Origin: Erythrobacter sp. F6033 | GTDB taxonomy: Bacteria > Pseudomonadota > Alphaproteobacteria > Sphingomonadales > Sphingomonadaceae | Direction of reading: 5' to 3' | Length of the DNA stretch: 64,000 nt | NCBI RefSeq assembly: GCF_023016005.1 | Contig: NZ_JALKAZ010000001.1 | Coordinates: 2,046,001-2,110,000 of the forward strand | Part shown: positions 1 through 8,898 of the stretch, in pieces | How the letters are laid out: every line of letters starts with the position of its first letter | How positions within the stretch are numbered: position 1 is the first letter of the stretch | Translations under genes and position numbers: made by a program | The notes under the pieces: generated by a model | Told to the model about the DNA's origin: nothing | Databases searched by the model: none | What the model saw: the letters and a program-made list of their open reading frames with translations, nothing else

Positions 1-357
1 TGATTGATCGAGCGCCGCAAACACATCGTCCAGTGCATTCAAAGAGGTGGCGACAATCAATTGCGCTCCGGTGCGCGCAACTCGCATATCCAGCCTGCTG
101 AGAGCCGCCATGCCCGCTGCATCAACCATCGGGCAATCAACCATCACCACATCACCAAGGAGCGTCAGCGGCCCCTCGAGCAGGTCAGAGATCGCACCAC
201 CTTGCGCACAGCGGAACCCCGCGCCGGCCAAATCCTCCGCAATCTGCGCGCGGGTGACTTCTCGATCGGCAAAAATCGCCACACGCGCCGGCAAGCCCGC
301 CGCATCGCGCGCGCCATCATATGAAAAATCCTGAGTGGTGTATTCAGCCTGCGCCAT
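1..357 (-). CDS. Regulator-like protein, N-terminal part (cut by window edge)
   Basis: The first 119 codons of a gene that runs off the left edge. The ATG at 355-357 begins a reading frame open to base 1. The visible protein has a short polar N-terminus, then alternating hydrophobic strands and helices (VAIFADR, VVMVDCPMVD, QLIVATS) that resemble a degenerate receiver-like or Rossmann-like fold. I recall Sphingomonadales proteins of this type carrying a MarR-like winged helix after such a domain, but that part is outside the window, so the DNA-binding role is a guess. It is transcribed divergently from the ECF sigma gene across about 127 bases, which may hold both promoters. Confidence 0.5.
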   Translation of the reverse strand, partial: MAQAEYTTQDFSYDGARDAAGLPARVAIFADREVTRAQIAEDLAGAGFRCAQGGAISDLLEGPLTLLGDVVMVDCPMVDAAGMAALSRLDMRVARTGAQLIVATSLNALDDVFAALDQS

Positions 358-484
358 CGAATCGCCTCCAAATTGAAGAACGAGAGTAGAACAAATAGAG
401 ATCAGGTCAAGATAATGGGCTGCTTTCTATCTTTTGAACGAGGGCAATTGAACCATTTGTGCCTATCCACGGACTACCCATGTG

Positions 485-1057
485 ATGAACGAAACCGCCC
501 GACCTTCTCCGCCCAAAACAGGCGTATTGTTCGACGAGCTGCTCGTCGTGATGGTGCAACAGGGCGATCGCGGCGCGTTGAATCGGCTTTATGCGAGGTG
601 GGAGAAACGACTTGTTCGTGCGGCCTATCGCTATACCGGCGATGCCGAACTGGCTCGCGATCTTGCGCAGGAATGCTGGATCGGCATCTGGAAAGGGATC
701 GGGGGCCTTCGCAATCCGGCGCGGTTTCGCAGCTATGCCTTCGCCATATTGCACCGGCGCGGCGCCACTCATCTGCGCAGCGCGATACGAGAACGCGATC
801 GGCTGTCGGAACAAGTGATCGAGAATACTCAGGATGCGCCGCAGGATGACACCCTCGCTCTGCAACAGGCATTTGCCACATTGCCACCTAATCAACGCCT
901 CGCCGCGCATCTGTATTTTGTCGAAGGCCTAACCCTAGCGGAAATCGCAGATGTCCAATCCATTCCGACAGGCACCGCGAAAAGCCGCCTGTTCCACGCG
1001 CGTCGCAAATTGAAAGCGGCGCTTAGTCCAGACTTCACCGAAGGAGACTTGCCATGA
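485..1057 (+). CDS. ECF-type RNA polymerase sigma factor
   Basis: A 190-residue sigma-70 family protein with only regions 2 and 4, the ECF layout. Region 2 covers roughly residues 38-75 (RYTGDAELARDLAQECWIGI, the core-binding and -10 reading part). Region 4 covers roughly 125-178 and contains a helix-turn-helix with the usual GTAKSRLFHARRKL ending. A GTG sits one codon before the chosen ATG, so the start could be at 482. The stop codon overlaps the start of the next gene, a small membrane protein, in the arrangement often seen for a sigma factor and its regulator. No zinc-finger anti-sigma motif is present nearby. The ECF subgroup cannot be assigned by eye. Confidence 0.9.
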   Translation: MNETARPSPPKTGVLFDELLVVMVQQGDRGALNRLYARWEKRLVRAAYRYTGDAELARDLAQECWIGIWKGIGGLRNPARFRSYAFAILHRRGATHLRSAIRERDRLSEQVIENTQDAPQDDTLALQQAFATLPPNQRLAAHLYFVEGLTLAEIADVQSIPTGTAKSRLFHARRKLKAALSPDFTEGDLP

Positions 1058-1437
1058 GCAACACCAACCCAACAGACGTCAAAATCACAGAGGCATTGGG
1101 CAGCGATGATCACGAATTCCTCGCAAGCCTCGATGCAGATCGCGGCATGTTCCAACAAATCGGCGATAGCTGGCACGGGCCGCTGGGCGGCTGGGCGCGC
1201 TTTGCCTTTTTCATCGCGATCGTGATCGGTATCGGCCTTGCCTACAGTTTTTACCGCGCGGTCACGGCAGACAGCACCGACATCCTGTTAGGCTGGGGGC
1301 TGACCGTAATCGGTTTGCTGGTAATGCAGGGATTTCTGAAAGAATGGATGTTCGCCCGGATGAACATGCTGACCTTGTTGAGCGAAGTGAAGAAGCTGCA
1401 GGTTCAGGTCGCAATGCTTAACGACAAAGACAGCTGA
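1054..1437 (+). CDS. Small two-helix membrane protein coupled to ECF sigma (DUF6768-like)
   Basis: A 127-residue protein with a soluble N-terminus of about 48 residues, two hydrophobic segments at about 51-71 (FAFFIAIVIGIGLAYSF) and 78-96 (ILLGWGLTVIGLLVMQGF), and a C-terminal amphipathic helix with a heptad-like pattern (LTLLSEVKKLQVQVAMLND). It overlaps the sigma gene by four bases (ATGA), so the two are probably translationally coupled. It lacks the HxxxCxxC zinc-binding anti-sigma motif. It looks like the DUF6768 family as I recall it, and that assignment is tentative. A role in controlling the sigma factor is inferred only from the arrangement. Confidence 0.75.
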   Translation: MSNTNPTDVKITEALGSDDHEFLASLDADRGMFQQIGDSWHGPLGGWARFAFFIAIVIGIGLAYSFYRAVTADSTDILLGWGLTVIGLLVMQGFLKEWMFARMNMLTLLSEVKKLQVQVAMLNDKDS

Positions 1438-1444
1438 TCCGCGT

Positions 1445-2011
1445 TTAGCGGCGGATTTCGATCGGGGTGCCGTCGGGCACGATGCTCCACAGCTCCTCGA
1501 TCTCTTCATTCGTCAACGCGATACAGCCATCGGTCCAGTCGCCTTGCAGTGGCGGCCCGCGATAGCCTGTTGGCTGACCGTGAATGAAGATATCTCCGCC
1601 CGGCGAGCGTCCGTATTGCGCGGCAAAGGCGCGGTCATAGGTATTGGGGTAGGAAATACGCAGACTCAGATGATAGCTGCTGCGCGGGTTGCGGGTGTCG
1701 ATCGTATAAATGCCTTCCGGCGTCCTCTCGTCCCCTTCAAACCGTTTGTGTCCCATCGGCGCGTCGCCAAACTGTATCCCGCGATAGGCGCGGATCGGCT
1801 GACCATTGCTATAAGCGACCAACAGCCGCTCTGATTTATCAACGATCAGATAATCGGCCAGCACCCGCGCGGCGGGCCTGTTTGGCTGATAATCAGGAAT
1901 GGAACGCGCAGCAACACGCGGCTCAGAAACAGGCGCGTTGACTGTCTCATTCGCCGGTGAAGAACAACCAGCAAGGGTAACCAGGAGCAAGAAGGCAACT
2001 GCGCGTTCCAT
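1445..2011 (-). CDS. L,D-transpeptidase (YkuD) lipoprotein
   Basis: A 188-residue exported protein. The chosen ATG gives a typical lipoprotein signal with lipobox LAGC and the lipidated cysteine at residue 16. An upstream in-frame start would add 12 residues before the signal and is less likely. The YkuD catalytic domain fills about residues 50-188, with His144 in IFIHGQ and the catalytic Cys163 in TDGCIALTN. The family usually has His-Gly-Cys here, and Asp-Gly-Cys is a known variation. The family forms 3-3 peptidoglycan cross-links or links lipoproteins to murein in the periplasm. It stands alone, convergent with the sigma operon. Confidence 0.88.
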   Translation of the reverse strand: MERAVAFLLLVTLAGCSSPANETVNAPVSEPRVAARSIPDYQPNRPAARVLADYLIVDKSERLLVAYSNGQPIRAYRGIQFGDAPMGHKRFEGDERTPEGIYTIDTRNPRSSYHLSLRISYPNTYDRAFAAQYGRSPGGDIFIHGQPTGYRGPPLQGDWTDGCIALTNEEIEELWSIVPDGTPIEIRR

Positions 2012-2107
2012 GCCCAAAGGATTAGCGCGGGAGGTCGCCCGGCACAATTGCGCCTGTTGGCCTATGTCCCATGCAAGGACTCGCTAACCGCGTTTTGCAA
2101 AAGGCGC

Positions 2108-3397
2108 TTAATCCTCGAACGGATCGCGCATCAAGATCGTATCGTCACGCTCCGGGCTTGTGGAGACCAACGAGACCGGACATTCGATCAATTCCTGCAC
2201 ACGCTGGATGTATTTGATCGCATTGGCCGGAAGATCGGCATAGCTGCGCGCACCGACAGTGCTTTCGCTCCAGCCTTCCATCTCTTCGTAGATCGGCTCC
2301 ACCGCCGCTTGATCACCGGCATGGCTGGGCAAATAGTCATAGACATTGCCGTTAAGCCTGTATCCGGTGCAGATCTTGACGGTTTCGAGACCATCCAGAA
2401 CGTCGATTTTGGTAAGGGCGATACCGGTCACGCCGCTGATCGAGCATGTCTGACGCACAATGACCGCATCGAACCAACCCACGCGGCGCTGACGTCCGGT
2501 TACAGTGCCGAATTCATGGCCGCGCTCGCCAATACCTTGGCCGATCTCGTCGTTGAGCTCTGTAGGGAACGGACCGGAACCGACGCGGGTGGTGTAGGCC
2601 TTCACAATGCCCAGCACGAACCCGGTTGCATTGGGGCCAAGGCCGCTGCCTGCCGCCGCTGTGCCGCTGACGGTGTTGGAGCTGGTGACGAAGGGATAGG
2701 TGCCGTGATCGACATCCAGCAACACTCCCTGCGCGCCTTCGAACAGAATCTTCGCGCCCGCTTTGCGAACTTTCTTGAGCCGCTTCCAGACCGGCTGCGC
2801 AAACCGCATCACAAACGGAGCGATTTCACGCAGTTCGGCAAGCAAAGCCTCGCGATCCACCGGTGGCTGATCAAAACCGGCACGCAGCGCATCATGGTGC
2901 GCGCATAGGCGATCAAGCTGCGAATCCAGATCATCCAGATGCGCCAGATCGCATACGCGGATCGCGCGTCGGCCCACTTTGTCTTCATAAGCAGGGCCGA
3001 TACCGCGACCGGTGGTGCCGATCTTGCCGCTGCCCGCAGCGGTTTCGCGCAGACCATCAAGATCGCGGTGCAGCGGCAGGATCAGAGGACAATTGTCCGC
3101 CACGGCGAGATTGTCATCATCAATACGGACGCCCTGCCCTTCGAGTTTGGTCACCTCGTCGCGCAGTGCCCAAGGATCGAGCACAACACCGTTACCGATC
3201 ATGCTCATTGTCCCGGATACGATGCCAGATGGCAGCAGGCTGAGTTTGAAGACGTTGCCGTCAATCACCAGAGTGTGGCCAGCATTGTGTCCGCCCTGGA
3301 ACCGGACAACGGCGTCAGCGCGGCTGGCGAGCCAATCGACAATCTTGCCTTTGCCTTCATCGCCCCACTGGGCACCGATTACAGTTACGTTAGCCAT
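2108..3397 (-). CDS. purA: Adenylosuccinate synthetase
   Basis: A full-length 429-residue enzyme that makes adenylosuccinate from IMP, aspartate and GTP, the first committed step from IMP to AMP. The N-terminus has the diagnostic loop [17 protein letters not shown] with catalytic Asp and the GTP-binding P-loop, followed by GGHNAGHT. Further family blocks include [14 protein letters not shown] and [12 protein letters not shown]. The length matches the bacterial family. About 260 bases separate it from a divergent hydrolase gene. The nearby ser and his genes are on the same strand but separated by that hydrolase, so purA probably has its own promoter. Confidence 0.97.
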   Translation of the reverse strand: MANVTVIGAQWGDEGKGKIVDWLASRADAVVRFQGGHNAGHTLVIDGNVFKLSLLPSGIVSGTMSMIGNGVVLDPWALRDEVTKLEGQGVRIDDDNLAVADNCPLILPLHRDLDGLRETAAGSGKIGTTGRGIGPAYEDKVGRRAIRVCDLAHLDDLDSQLDRLCAHHDALRAGFDQPPVDREALLAELREIAPFVMRFAQPVWKRLKKVRKAGAKILFEGAQGVLLDVDHGTYPFVTSSNTVSGTAAAGSGLGPNATGFVLGIVKAYTTRVGSGPFPTELNDEIGQGIGERGHEFGTVTGRQRRVGWFDAVIVRQTCSISGVTGIALTKIDVLDGLETVKICTGYRLNGNVYDYLPSHAGDQAAVEPIYEEMEGWSESTVGARSYADLPANAIKYIQRVQELIECPVSLVSTSPERDDTILMRDPFED

Positions 3398-3661
3398 GGG
3401 TATTCCTTCACCCCTGCCCGGGGATCCTCAAACGTCCTTCGACAGGACTCGACGTAGGGGATGAAATGGACGGGCAAAGAGGCCCGAAATGCGGGTGCGG
3501 ACTAGAGCGGCGAGAGCCCTGCTGTCAAGCAATGCCGACTGCCTTGTACTCGCCGGACTTTGACGCCGTGGGCATTACAATTTGCGACGCAGATGTTCTT
3601 GGCAGGACGGCCCCTATGCGCAAAGCTGCATTTCAACGGGGGCTGACAAAGGAGAATGCGG

Positions 3662-4696
3662 ATGAAACGCATGCACTACGCTTTGGCAATTCTTGCCTCC
3701 ACTGCCGCAATCGCGACCCCGATTTTGGCGCAGCAACGCGACCGGCCATCGCGCGAATGTATGCGCGAAGTCAGGGAGTTATGCGGACGGGACCGCTCAC
3801 AAATGCGCAGCTGTTTGCAGGAAAAAGCGGACCAGCTTTCAGGCGAATGCTCGAGCGAACTTCGCGACCGTATGCAGCAGCGCCGCGGCGAGCGTGGCCG
3901 ACGCGATCAAACCGCCGCGCAGACAACGAAAAGGCCTGAACGCACCATCATCTATGGCAATGATCAGCGTCAGCAGATCGATGTGTTCGAGCCAGAAGGT
4001 GCAGTGGATGAATTGCCGCTTGTGCTCCATATTCACGGTGGCGGCTGGTCGTTCGGCAATCACAAGCTCGTCCAATCAAAGCCCGCGCACTTCACGAGTG
4101 CAAATTACTATTTCGCATCGGCAGGATACCGGTTGATGCCAGATGCTCCTGTCGAACAGCAGGCGGCCGATATCGGCACGGCGATACAGGCACTGCGCGG
4201 TCAGGCAGCGGCCATCGGCTTCGACCCGGATCGTATCGTTGTGATGGGCCACAGCGCGGGCGCGCATCTCGCCGCCCTAGTCAGCACCGATCCGCAATAT
4301 GCCGGCGACGCGTTTGATGCTATTCGCGGTGTTATCCTGCTCGACGGCGCTGGTTATGAAATCACCAGCAGCTTGGCTAACGCCGATGCGCAGGCAAAAA
4401 CGCTTTATAGAAATGTCTTTGGCGAAGACACCGAGCGCCACCGGGCACTGTCGCCCGTGGCACATGTCGGCAGCGAGGATGCTCCGAATTGGTTGGCGCT
4501 CTATGTCGCCGAACGTGCGCGCTCAAAATCGCAGTCAGAATTGCTCGTCGCAGGTCTTGGCGATGCCGGAGCGAATGCCGAAGCGGTCGCGATCTCGAAC
4601 ACAGATCATGGCCGCATGAACCGAGAAATCGGAACCGAAGCTGGAGCGCAGCAAACGAAGGCTATCGACGCGTTTCTGCGCCGCGTGTTTAACTAA
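3662..4696 (+). CDS. Secreted alpha/beta hydrolase with N-terminal Cys-rich segment
   Basis: A 344-residue protein with a signal peptide ending near ILAQ. The ATG at 3662 is preferred over the one at 3656 because AGGAG lies seven bases before it. After the signal comes a short Cys-rich stretch (Cys33, 41, 51, 63) with a spacing like the GLG1/cysteine-rich repeat. The hydrolase domain follows: oxyanion-hole motif HGGGW (125-129), nucleophile elbow GHSAG with Ser198, and a likely catalytic His316 in NTDHG. This pattern fits the BD-FAE or carboxylesterase-like branch of the fold. The substrate is unknown. It reads against its neighbours and its stop overlaps the stop of hisZ. Confidence 0.85.
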   Translation: MKRMHYALAILASTAAIATPILAQQRDRPSRECMREVRELCGRDRSQMRSCLQEKADQLSGECSSELRDRMQQRRGERGRRDQTAAQTTKRPERTIIYGNDQRQQIDVFEPEGAVDELPLVLHIHGGGWSFGNHKLVQSKPAHFTSANYYFASAGYRLMPDAPVEQQAADIGTAIQALRGQAAAIGFDPDRIVVMGHSAGAHLAALVSTDPQYAGDAFDAIRGVILLDGAGYEITSSLANADAQAKTLYRNVFGEDTERHRALSPVAHVGSEDAPNWLALYVAERARSKSQSELLVAGLGDAGANAEAVAISNTDHGRMNREIGTEAGAQQTKAIDAFLRRVFN

Positions 4697-5799
4697 AGCG
4701 GCTTTGGCTCGCCATTCTCAAGGATATGGGTGCAACCCATCGCCTTAGGGTCTTCGCTGCCTGAAAGCTGCGCAACTGTGCGCCAGCCATCGGCGCGAAG
4801 GCGCTTTGCTTTGCTGTCGCTGAAACCGGTTGGCAGATACACGGTTTGAGCCACCTCCCCTTGCGGCGCGGCGTCGGCCAGCGCGTCGACGTAAAGGGTG
4901 AACCCGGTTGCAGCTTCGTCGCTTCCGCCGATTTTGTAGGTGCCGCCCCGCCCCGCTGCTCCGCGAACATTCGCGGCGTAGAGGGTAAAGCCGAACCAGC
5001 TTTGATATTCAAAACCGTGGCGCTCAGTCGGGTCGAGCGTGATGCGCGCCGTATCGCCTACCTGCGCGGCAATCGCCTCAAGCCCGTCCAGCCGCGAACC
5101 AAGCGGTCCGCCCGCATCCAGATCGCGCAGCTTCGCCATCGCATCGGCAAACGAGCCGGTTGCATGGATCAGTGGCAAATAGGCTTCTCCGCCTGCTGAC
5201 TTAAGGCCGCCTGCATCCTTGGTATCCAGTTCGCGCCGGATCGCTTCAATCGATTCAAGCGTTATCGACGCGTCTTGAGCCGCAAGCGTATCCACCAGAT
5301 CGGGCATCGTGAAATCAACCGAAATGCCGCTCAATCCCGCTGCCGCTAGAGCCCGGATAGCCAGAACAACGATCTCGCCCGCCGCAGCGGCCGTATCCGC
5401 ACCGATCAGCTCGGCGCCCAATTGCAGACGCTCACGCGCCGGATCAAGCTGGTTTGCCCGGATCACGGCGGTGTCACCACAATAGGCGAGGCGCAGTGGG
5501 CGTGCGGCATCTGCCATGCTGGTCGCGGCAATACGGCCGATCTGAGGCGTAATGTCGCTGCGCAAAGCAAGTGTGCGCAAGCTCGACGGATCGACAAAGC
5601 GGAACATCGAGCGCGTCGAAATCCCCTGCATCCGGCGGCTCAGCGAACCTTCAAATTCAAGCAACGGAGGACGCACACGGTCATAGCCATGGCTGTCCAG
5701 CACATCGAGGCAGGCACGCATAGTCTGAGTGATCCGGTCCGCCGATGCAGGCAGACGGTCTTCTAGGCCTTCAGGCAAAAGATCGGTTTTGTCAGTCAT
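4693..5799 (-). CDS. hisZ: ATP phosphoribosyltransferase regulatory subunit
   Basis: A 368-residue paralogue of histidyl-tRNA synthetase that lacks aminoacylation and forms a complex with short-form HisG, the first histidine biosynthesis enzyme. Class II synthetase features are visible: LLPEGLEDRLP near the N-terminus, MFRFVDPSSLRTLALRSDIT (motif 2-like) and AGRGGTYKIGG. The start MTDKTD is chosen because homologues begin there; an upstream ATG at residue -13 is possible. It lies 73 bases after serA on the same strand, so it probably belongs to the serC-serA-hisZ unit. Its presence predicts a short HisG elsewhere in the genome. Confidence 0.9.
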   Translation of the reverse strand: MTDKTDLLPEGLEDRLPASADRITQTMRACLDVLDSHGYDRVRPPLLEFEGSLSRRMQGISTRSMFRFVDPSSLRTLALRSDITPQIGRIAATSMADAARPLRLAYCGDTAVIRANQLDPARERLQLGAELIGADTAAAAGEIVVLAIRALAAAGLSGISVDFTMPDLVDTLAAQDASITLESIEAIRRELDTKDAGGLKSAGGEAYLPLIHATGSFADAMAKLRDLDAGGPLGSRLDGLEAIAAQVGDTARITLDPTERHGFEYQSWFGFTLYAANVRGAAGRGGTYKIGGSDEAATGFTLYVDALADAAPQGEVAQTVYLPTGFSDSKAKRLRADGWRTVAQLSGSEDPKAMGCTHILENGEPKPL

Positions 5800-5872
5800 T
5801 TCGCGCATCCGCCTGTCCGGAACGCGGCCCCCGGTCAAGCCCGAGCCCGCATTCCGAACAGATTTCAGTCAA

Positions 5873-7456
5873 TTAAAAGACGAGCGATGTCACCGTCTTC
5901 ACGCCATCGACCTTTTCGGCCTCGGCAATGGTTTCGGCGGTTGGCGCTTCGTCGAGGCTCAACAGCAGCACGGCTTCCCCGCCGGCATCGCGCCGACCGA
6001 GGTTGAATGTACCAATATTGATGCCGTTATCGCCGAGCAGCGAGCCGATGCGCCCAATAAAGCCCGGTTTGTCGTCATTGACGATGTAGAGCATGTGGCC
6101 ATCCAGCTCGGCTTCGATACCGATACCGAAAATCTCGACCAGCCGCGGTTTGTCACTGCCAAAGAGTGTGCCCGCGACAGAGCGTGGTCCGGCTTCGGTT
6201 TCAACGGTCACACGGATCAGCGTGTTGAACGCACCGTCGCGCTCATGGCGGATTTCGCTCACTTCAAGGCCGCGTTCCTTGGCGAGATATGGCGCGTTGA
6301 CCATGTTCACGGTGTCGGAGTAGCGACGCATAAAGCCCGCCAGAACAGCGCCCGTAATCGGCTTACCATTAAGCTGTGCAGCGGCGCCTTCGCGTTCGAT
6401 GCTGATCTTGGTCAGATTGCCATGGGCCAGCTGACCCACCAGCGAACCCAGACGCTCTGCCAGCGCCATGTAGGGCTTCAGCTTCGGCGCTTCTTCGGCA
6501 GAGAGCGATGGCATGTTGAGCGCGTTGGTGACGCCGCCATTGACGAGGTAATCGGCCATCTGCTCGGCAACCTGCAGCGCAACATTGACCTGCGCTTCAG
6601 TGGTCGATGCACCCAGGTGTGGCGTACAGATGAAGTTCGGAGCGCCGAACAGCGGATTTTCCTTCGCCGGTTCTTCAGCGAATACGTCCAGAGCCGCGCC
6701 AGCAACCTGGCCGCTTTCCAGGCAGTCTTTCAGCGCAGCTTCGTCGATCAATCCACCGCGTGCGCAATTGACGATCCGGATGCCCGGTTTCGCATTTTCC
6801 AGCCGCTCACGGCTCAGGATGTTGCGCGTCTGATCGGTCAGCGGAGTGTGCAACGACACGAAATCGGCGCGTGACAGGAGATTGTCGAGATCGACTTTCT
6901 CAATGCCCAACTCCACCGCGCGGTCTTCGGTCAGGAATGGATCGTAAGCGATCACTTTCATCTTCAGGCCCTGAGCACGGCTGGCGACGATCCCGCCGAT
7001 ATTGCCCGCACCGATCAGGCCGAGCGTTTTGCCGGTCACTTCGATGCCCATGAAGTCTTTCTTGGGCCATTCGCCGCTTTGCGTGCGCGCATTGGCAGCA
7101 GGGATCATGCGGGCCAGCGCCATCGTCATCGCGATGGCATGTTCAGCCGTAGTGATCGAGTTGCCGAACGGCGTATTCATCACGACAACGCCTTTGCCGC
7201 TGGCATAGGGAATATCGACATTGTCGACCCCGATGCCAGCACGGCCAATCACTTTCAGGTTCGTCGCCGCATCCAGAATTTCTGGTGTCACAGTGGTCGA
7301 AGAACGGATCGCAAGGCCGTGATACTCGCCGATGCGCGCCTTCAATTCTTCCGGGCTTTCACCGGTAATCACATCAACATCACAGCCGCGCTCTTCAAAA
7401 ATGCGCGCTGCATTCGGGTCCATCTTGTCAGAGATGAGCACTTTGGGTTTGGTCAT
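5873..7456 (-). CDS. serA: D-3-phosphoglycerate dehydrogenase
   Basis: A 527-residue type 1 enzyme that oxidises 3-phosphoglycerate to 3-phosphohydroxypyruvate, the entry to serine synthesis. The order is an N-terminal substrate-domain half, the NAD-binding Rossmann segment (TLGLIGAGNIGG), the catalytic region ending in TPHLGASTTEAQ, then the extra intervening domain and a C-terminal ACT domain (HMLYIVNDDKPGFIGRIGSL) that normally senses serine. The length is that of the long, ACT-containing form. It lies about 100 bases after serC, the next enzyme in the pathway, on the same strand. Confidence 0.97.
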   Translation of the reverse strand: MTKPKVLISDKMDPNAARIFEERGCDVDVITGESPEELKARIGEYHGLAIRSSTTVTPEILDAATNLKVIGRAGIGVDNVDIPYASGKGVVVMNTPFGNSITTAEHAIAMTMALARMIPAANARTQSGEWPKKDFMGIEVTGKTLGLIGAGNIGGIVASRAQGLKMKVIAYDPFLTEDRAVELGIEKVDLDNLLSRADFVSLHTPLTDQTRNILSRERLENAKPGIRIVNCARGGLIDEAALKDCLESGQVAGAALDVFAEEPAKENPLFGAPNFICTPHLGASTTEAQVNVALQVAEQMADYLVNGGVTNALNMPSLSAEEAPKLKPYMALAERLGSLVGQLAHGNLTKISIEREGAAAQLNGKPITGAVLAGFMRRYSDTVNMVNAPYLAKERGLEVSEIRHERDGAFNTLIRVTVETEAGPRSVAGTLFGSDKPRLVEIFGIGIEAELDGHMLYIVNDDKPGFIGRIGSLLGDNGINIGTFNLGRRDAGGEAVLLLSLDEAPTAETIAEAEKVDGVKTVTSLVF

Positions 7457-7559
7457 TGGGTTTTCCTTTGGCCAGCCGCGCGCCCTTTCAGGCGTCGCGG
7501 TCTGTAAATCTCAATTAACAGGGGAGGCAGCGGCCCGAACATGCCGGACCGCGCACCAA

Positions 7560-8726
7560 TCAGCCGTTCTTGACGGTCTCGTAAGCCCACTCGATCCACG
7601 GCAAGAGGCGCTTAATGTCCTCCTGCTCCAGAGTGCCGCCGCACCAGATGCGCAGCGATGGCGGGGCGTCTCGATAACCGTTGAAGTCATAGCCGACATC
7701 CCGCTCTTCAAGCATCGCGACGATTTTCTTCGGGACGGCGGCCTGATCTTCAACCGAGAGGCTTTCATACCACTCACCCTGAAACACCATGCAAACACCG
7801 GTATTGGTGCGCAGCGCCGGGTCCGACGCCATATTGCGCAGCCACGGTGTCGCCTCGATCCAGTCCTTCACGATGTTCGCATTGGCATTGGCGCGGTCAA
7901 ACATCGCCTGACGCCCGCCAATCGATTTCGCCCATTCAAGCGCAGCGATATAATCTTCGGTCGCCAGCAACGAAGGCGTGTTGATTGTCGCGCCTTCAAA
8001 GATACCGCGATTGAGCTTGTCGCCCTTTTTCATGCGGAACAGCTTGGGCAGAGGCCATGCCGGATCGTAGCTTTCGATCCGCTCCACCGCCTTGGGTGAG
8101 AGGATCAGCATGCCGTGCTGAGCTTCGCTGCCCATCACTTTTTGCCAGCTGAAGGTCGTCGCATCGAGCTTCGCCCAGTCCATCTCCATGGCGAAGATGG
8201 CGCTGGTCGCATCGTTGATCGTGATGCCCTCACGGCCCGGCTCAAGCCAGTCCGTGTTCGGGATCATCGCGCCCGAAGTCGTGCCATTCCATGTGAACAC
8301 AACATCATTGCGCTGCGGGATGGTCGAAAGGTCGGGAATTTCGCCATAATCGGCGGAAAGCGTTTGCAGGTTCGGCAGTTTGAGCTGCTTCACCGCATCC
8401 TGAATCCACACATTGCCAAAGCTTTCCCACGCTGCGACCGTTGCCGGGCGCGCAGGATCAAGCATCGTCCACATCGCCGCTTCGAGAGCGCCCGTGTCCG
8501 ATGCTGGCATGATGCCAACAAGGTAATCGTCCGGCACACCCAGCAGCTCACGCGTCAGGTCAATCGCGTATTTCAGCCGGCCTTTTGCGAGCTTTGAACG
8601 ATGCGAACGCCCAAGCGATTCAGTTTTGATTTTGTCGAGGGACCATCCGGGAAACTTAACAGTCGGGCCGGATGAAAATTGAGGACGTGCCGGCTTTACT
8701 GCCGGCTCGGCAGGTACGTTAGTCAT
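7560..8726 (-). CDS. serC: Phosphoserine aminotransferase
   Basis: A 388-residue PLP enzyme converting 3-phosphohydroxypyruvate to phosphoserine with glutamate. It is of the alphaproteobacterial type, beginning with a short tail before RPQFSSGPTVKFPGW. The Schiff-base lysine lies in SWQKVMGSEAQHG, and NTPSLLATED and TGVCMVF are further family blocks. The start at 8724-8726 is supported by AAGGAG about nine bases upstream; the frame extends 36 codons further but without a convincing site. The Shine-Dalgarno sequence is part of a hairpin, described as a separate leader feature. serA and hisZ follow. Confidence 0.96.
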   Translation of the reverse strand: MTNVPAEPAVKPARPQFSSGPTVKFPGWSLDKIKTESLGRSHRSKLAKGRLKYAIDLTRELLGVPDDYLVGIMPASDTGALEAAMWTMLDPARPATVAAWESFGNVWIQDAVKQLKLPNLQTLSADYGEIPDLSTIPQRNDVVFTWNGTTSGAMIPNTDWLEPGREGITINDATSAIFAMEMDWAKLDATTFSWQKVMGSEAQHGMLILSPKAVERIESYDPAWPLPKLFRMKKGDKLNRGIFEGATINTPSLLATEDYIAALEWAKSIGGRQAMFDRANANANIVKDWIEATPWLRNMASDPALRTNTGVCMVFQGEWYESLSVEDQAAVPKKIVAMLEERDVGYDFNGYRDAPPSLRIWCGGTLEQEDIKRLLPWIEWAYETVKNG

Positions 8727-8731
8727 TGATA

Positions 8732-8784
8732 TTCTCTCCTTACAGAGAGCTCGCGCGGCGTTGGGACCGCGTGGCCCACTGGCC
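8732..8784 (-). promoter_or_regulatory. Structured serC leader (candidate serC RNA motif)
   Basis: Reading toward serC, three small hairpins follow each other: GGCC-AGTG-GGCC (8773-8784), CGCGGT... with arms pairing across 8754-8771, and CTCTC/GAGAG (8734-8749) whose 3' arm contains the AAGGAG ribosome-binding site. A hairpin that contains the ribosome-binding site directly before the start codon fits translational control. A serC RNA motif is known upstream of serC in Alphaproteobacteria, and the place and form here agree with it as I recall, but I could not check against the covariance model. The ligand or trigger, if any, is unknown. Confidence 0.5.
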
Positions 8785-8898
8785 GCACTAAAGATGCAGG
8801 TTTGAGAGTCAACGCCCGAAATGGGTTTGATCAACCGAAAGAGCTTTTTCCCGTGCCCTCTCGCAAATCGCGCACGGCTCGCCTAAACGGGGCGCGAT

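Noticed and set aside
2048..2908. 286-codon open frame antisense to purA
   Set aside because: It lies wholly on the complementary strand of a well-supported enzyme and has no ribosome-binding site or family match.
3434..3448. GTCCT/AGGAC hairpin before purA as a purine riboswitch
   Set aside because: Only a five-base stem is present, and none of the conserved purine aptamer loops can be found around it.
5729..6874. 381-codon open frame antisense to serA
   Set aside because: A shadow of the serA reading frame caused by codon bias; the product has no recognisable domain.
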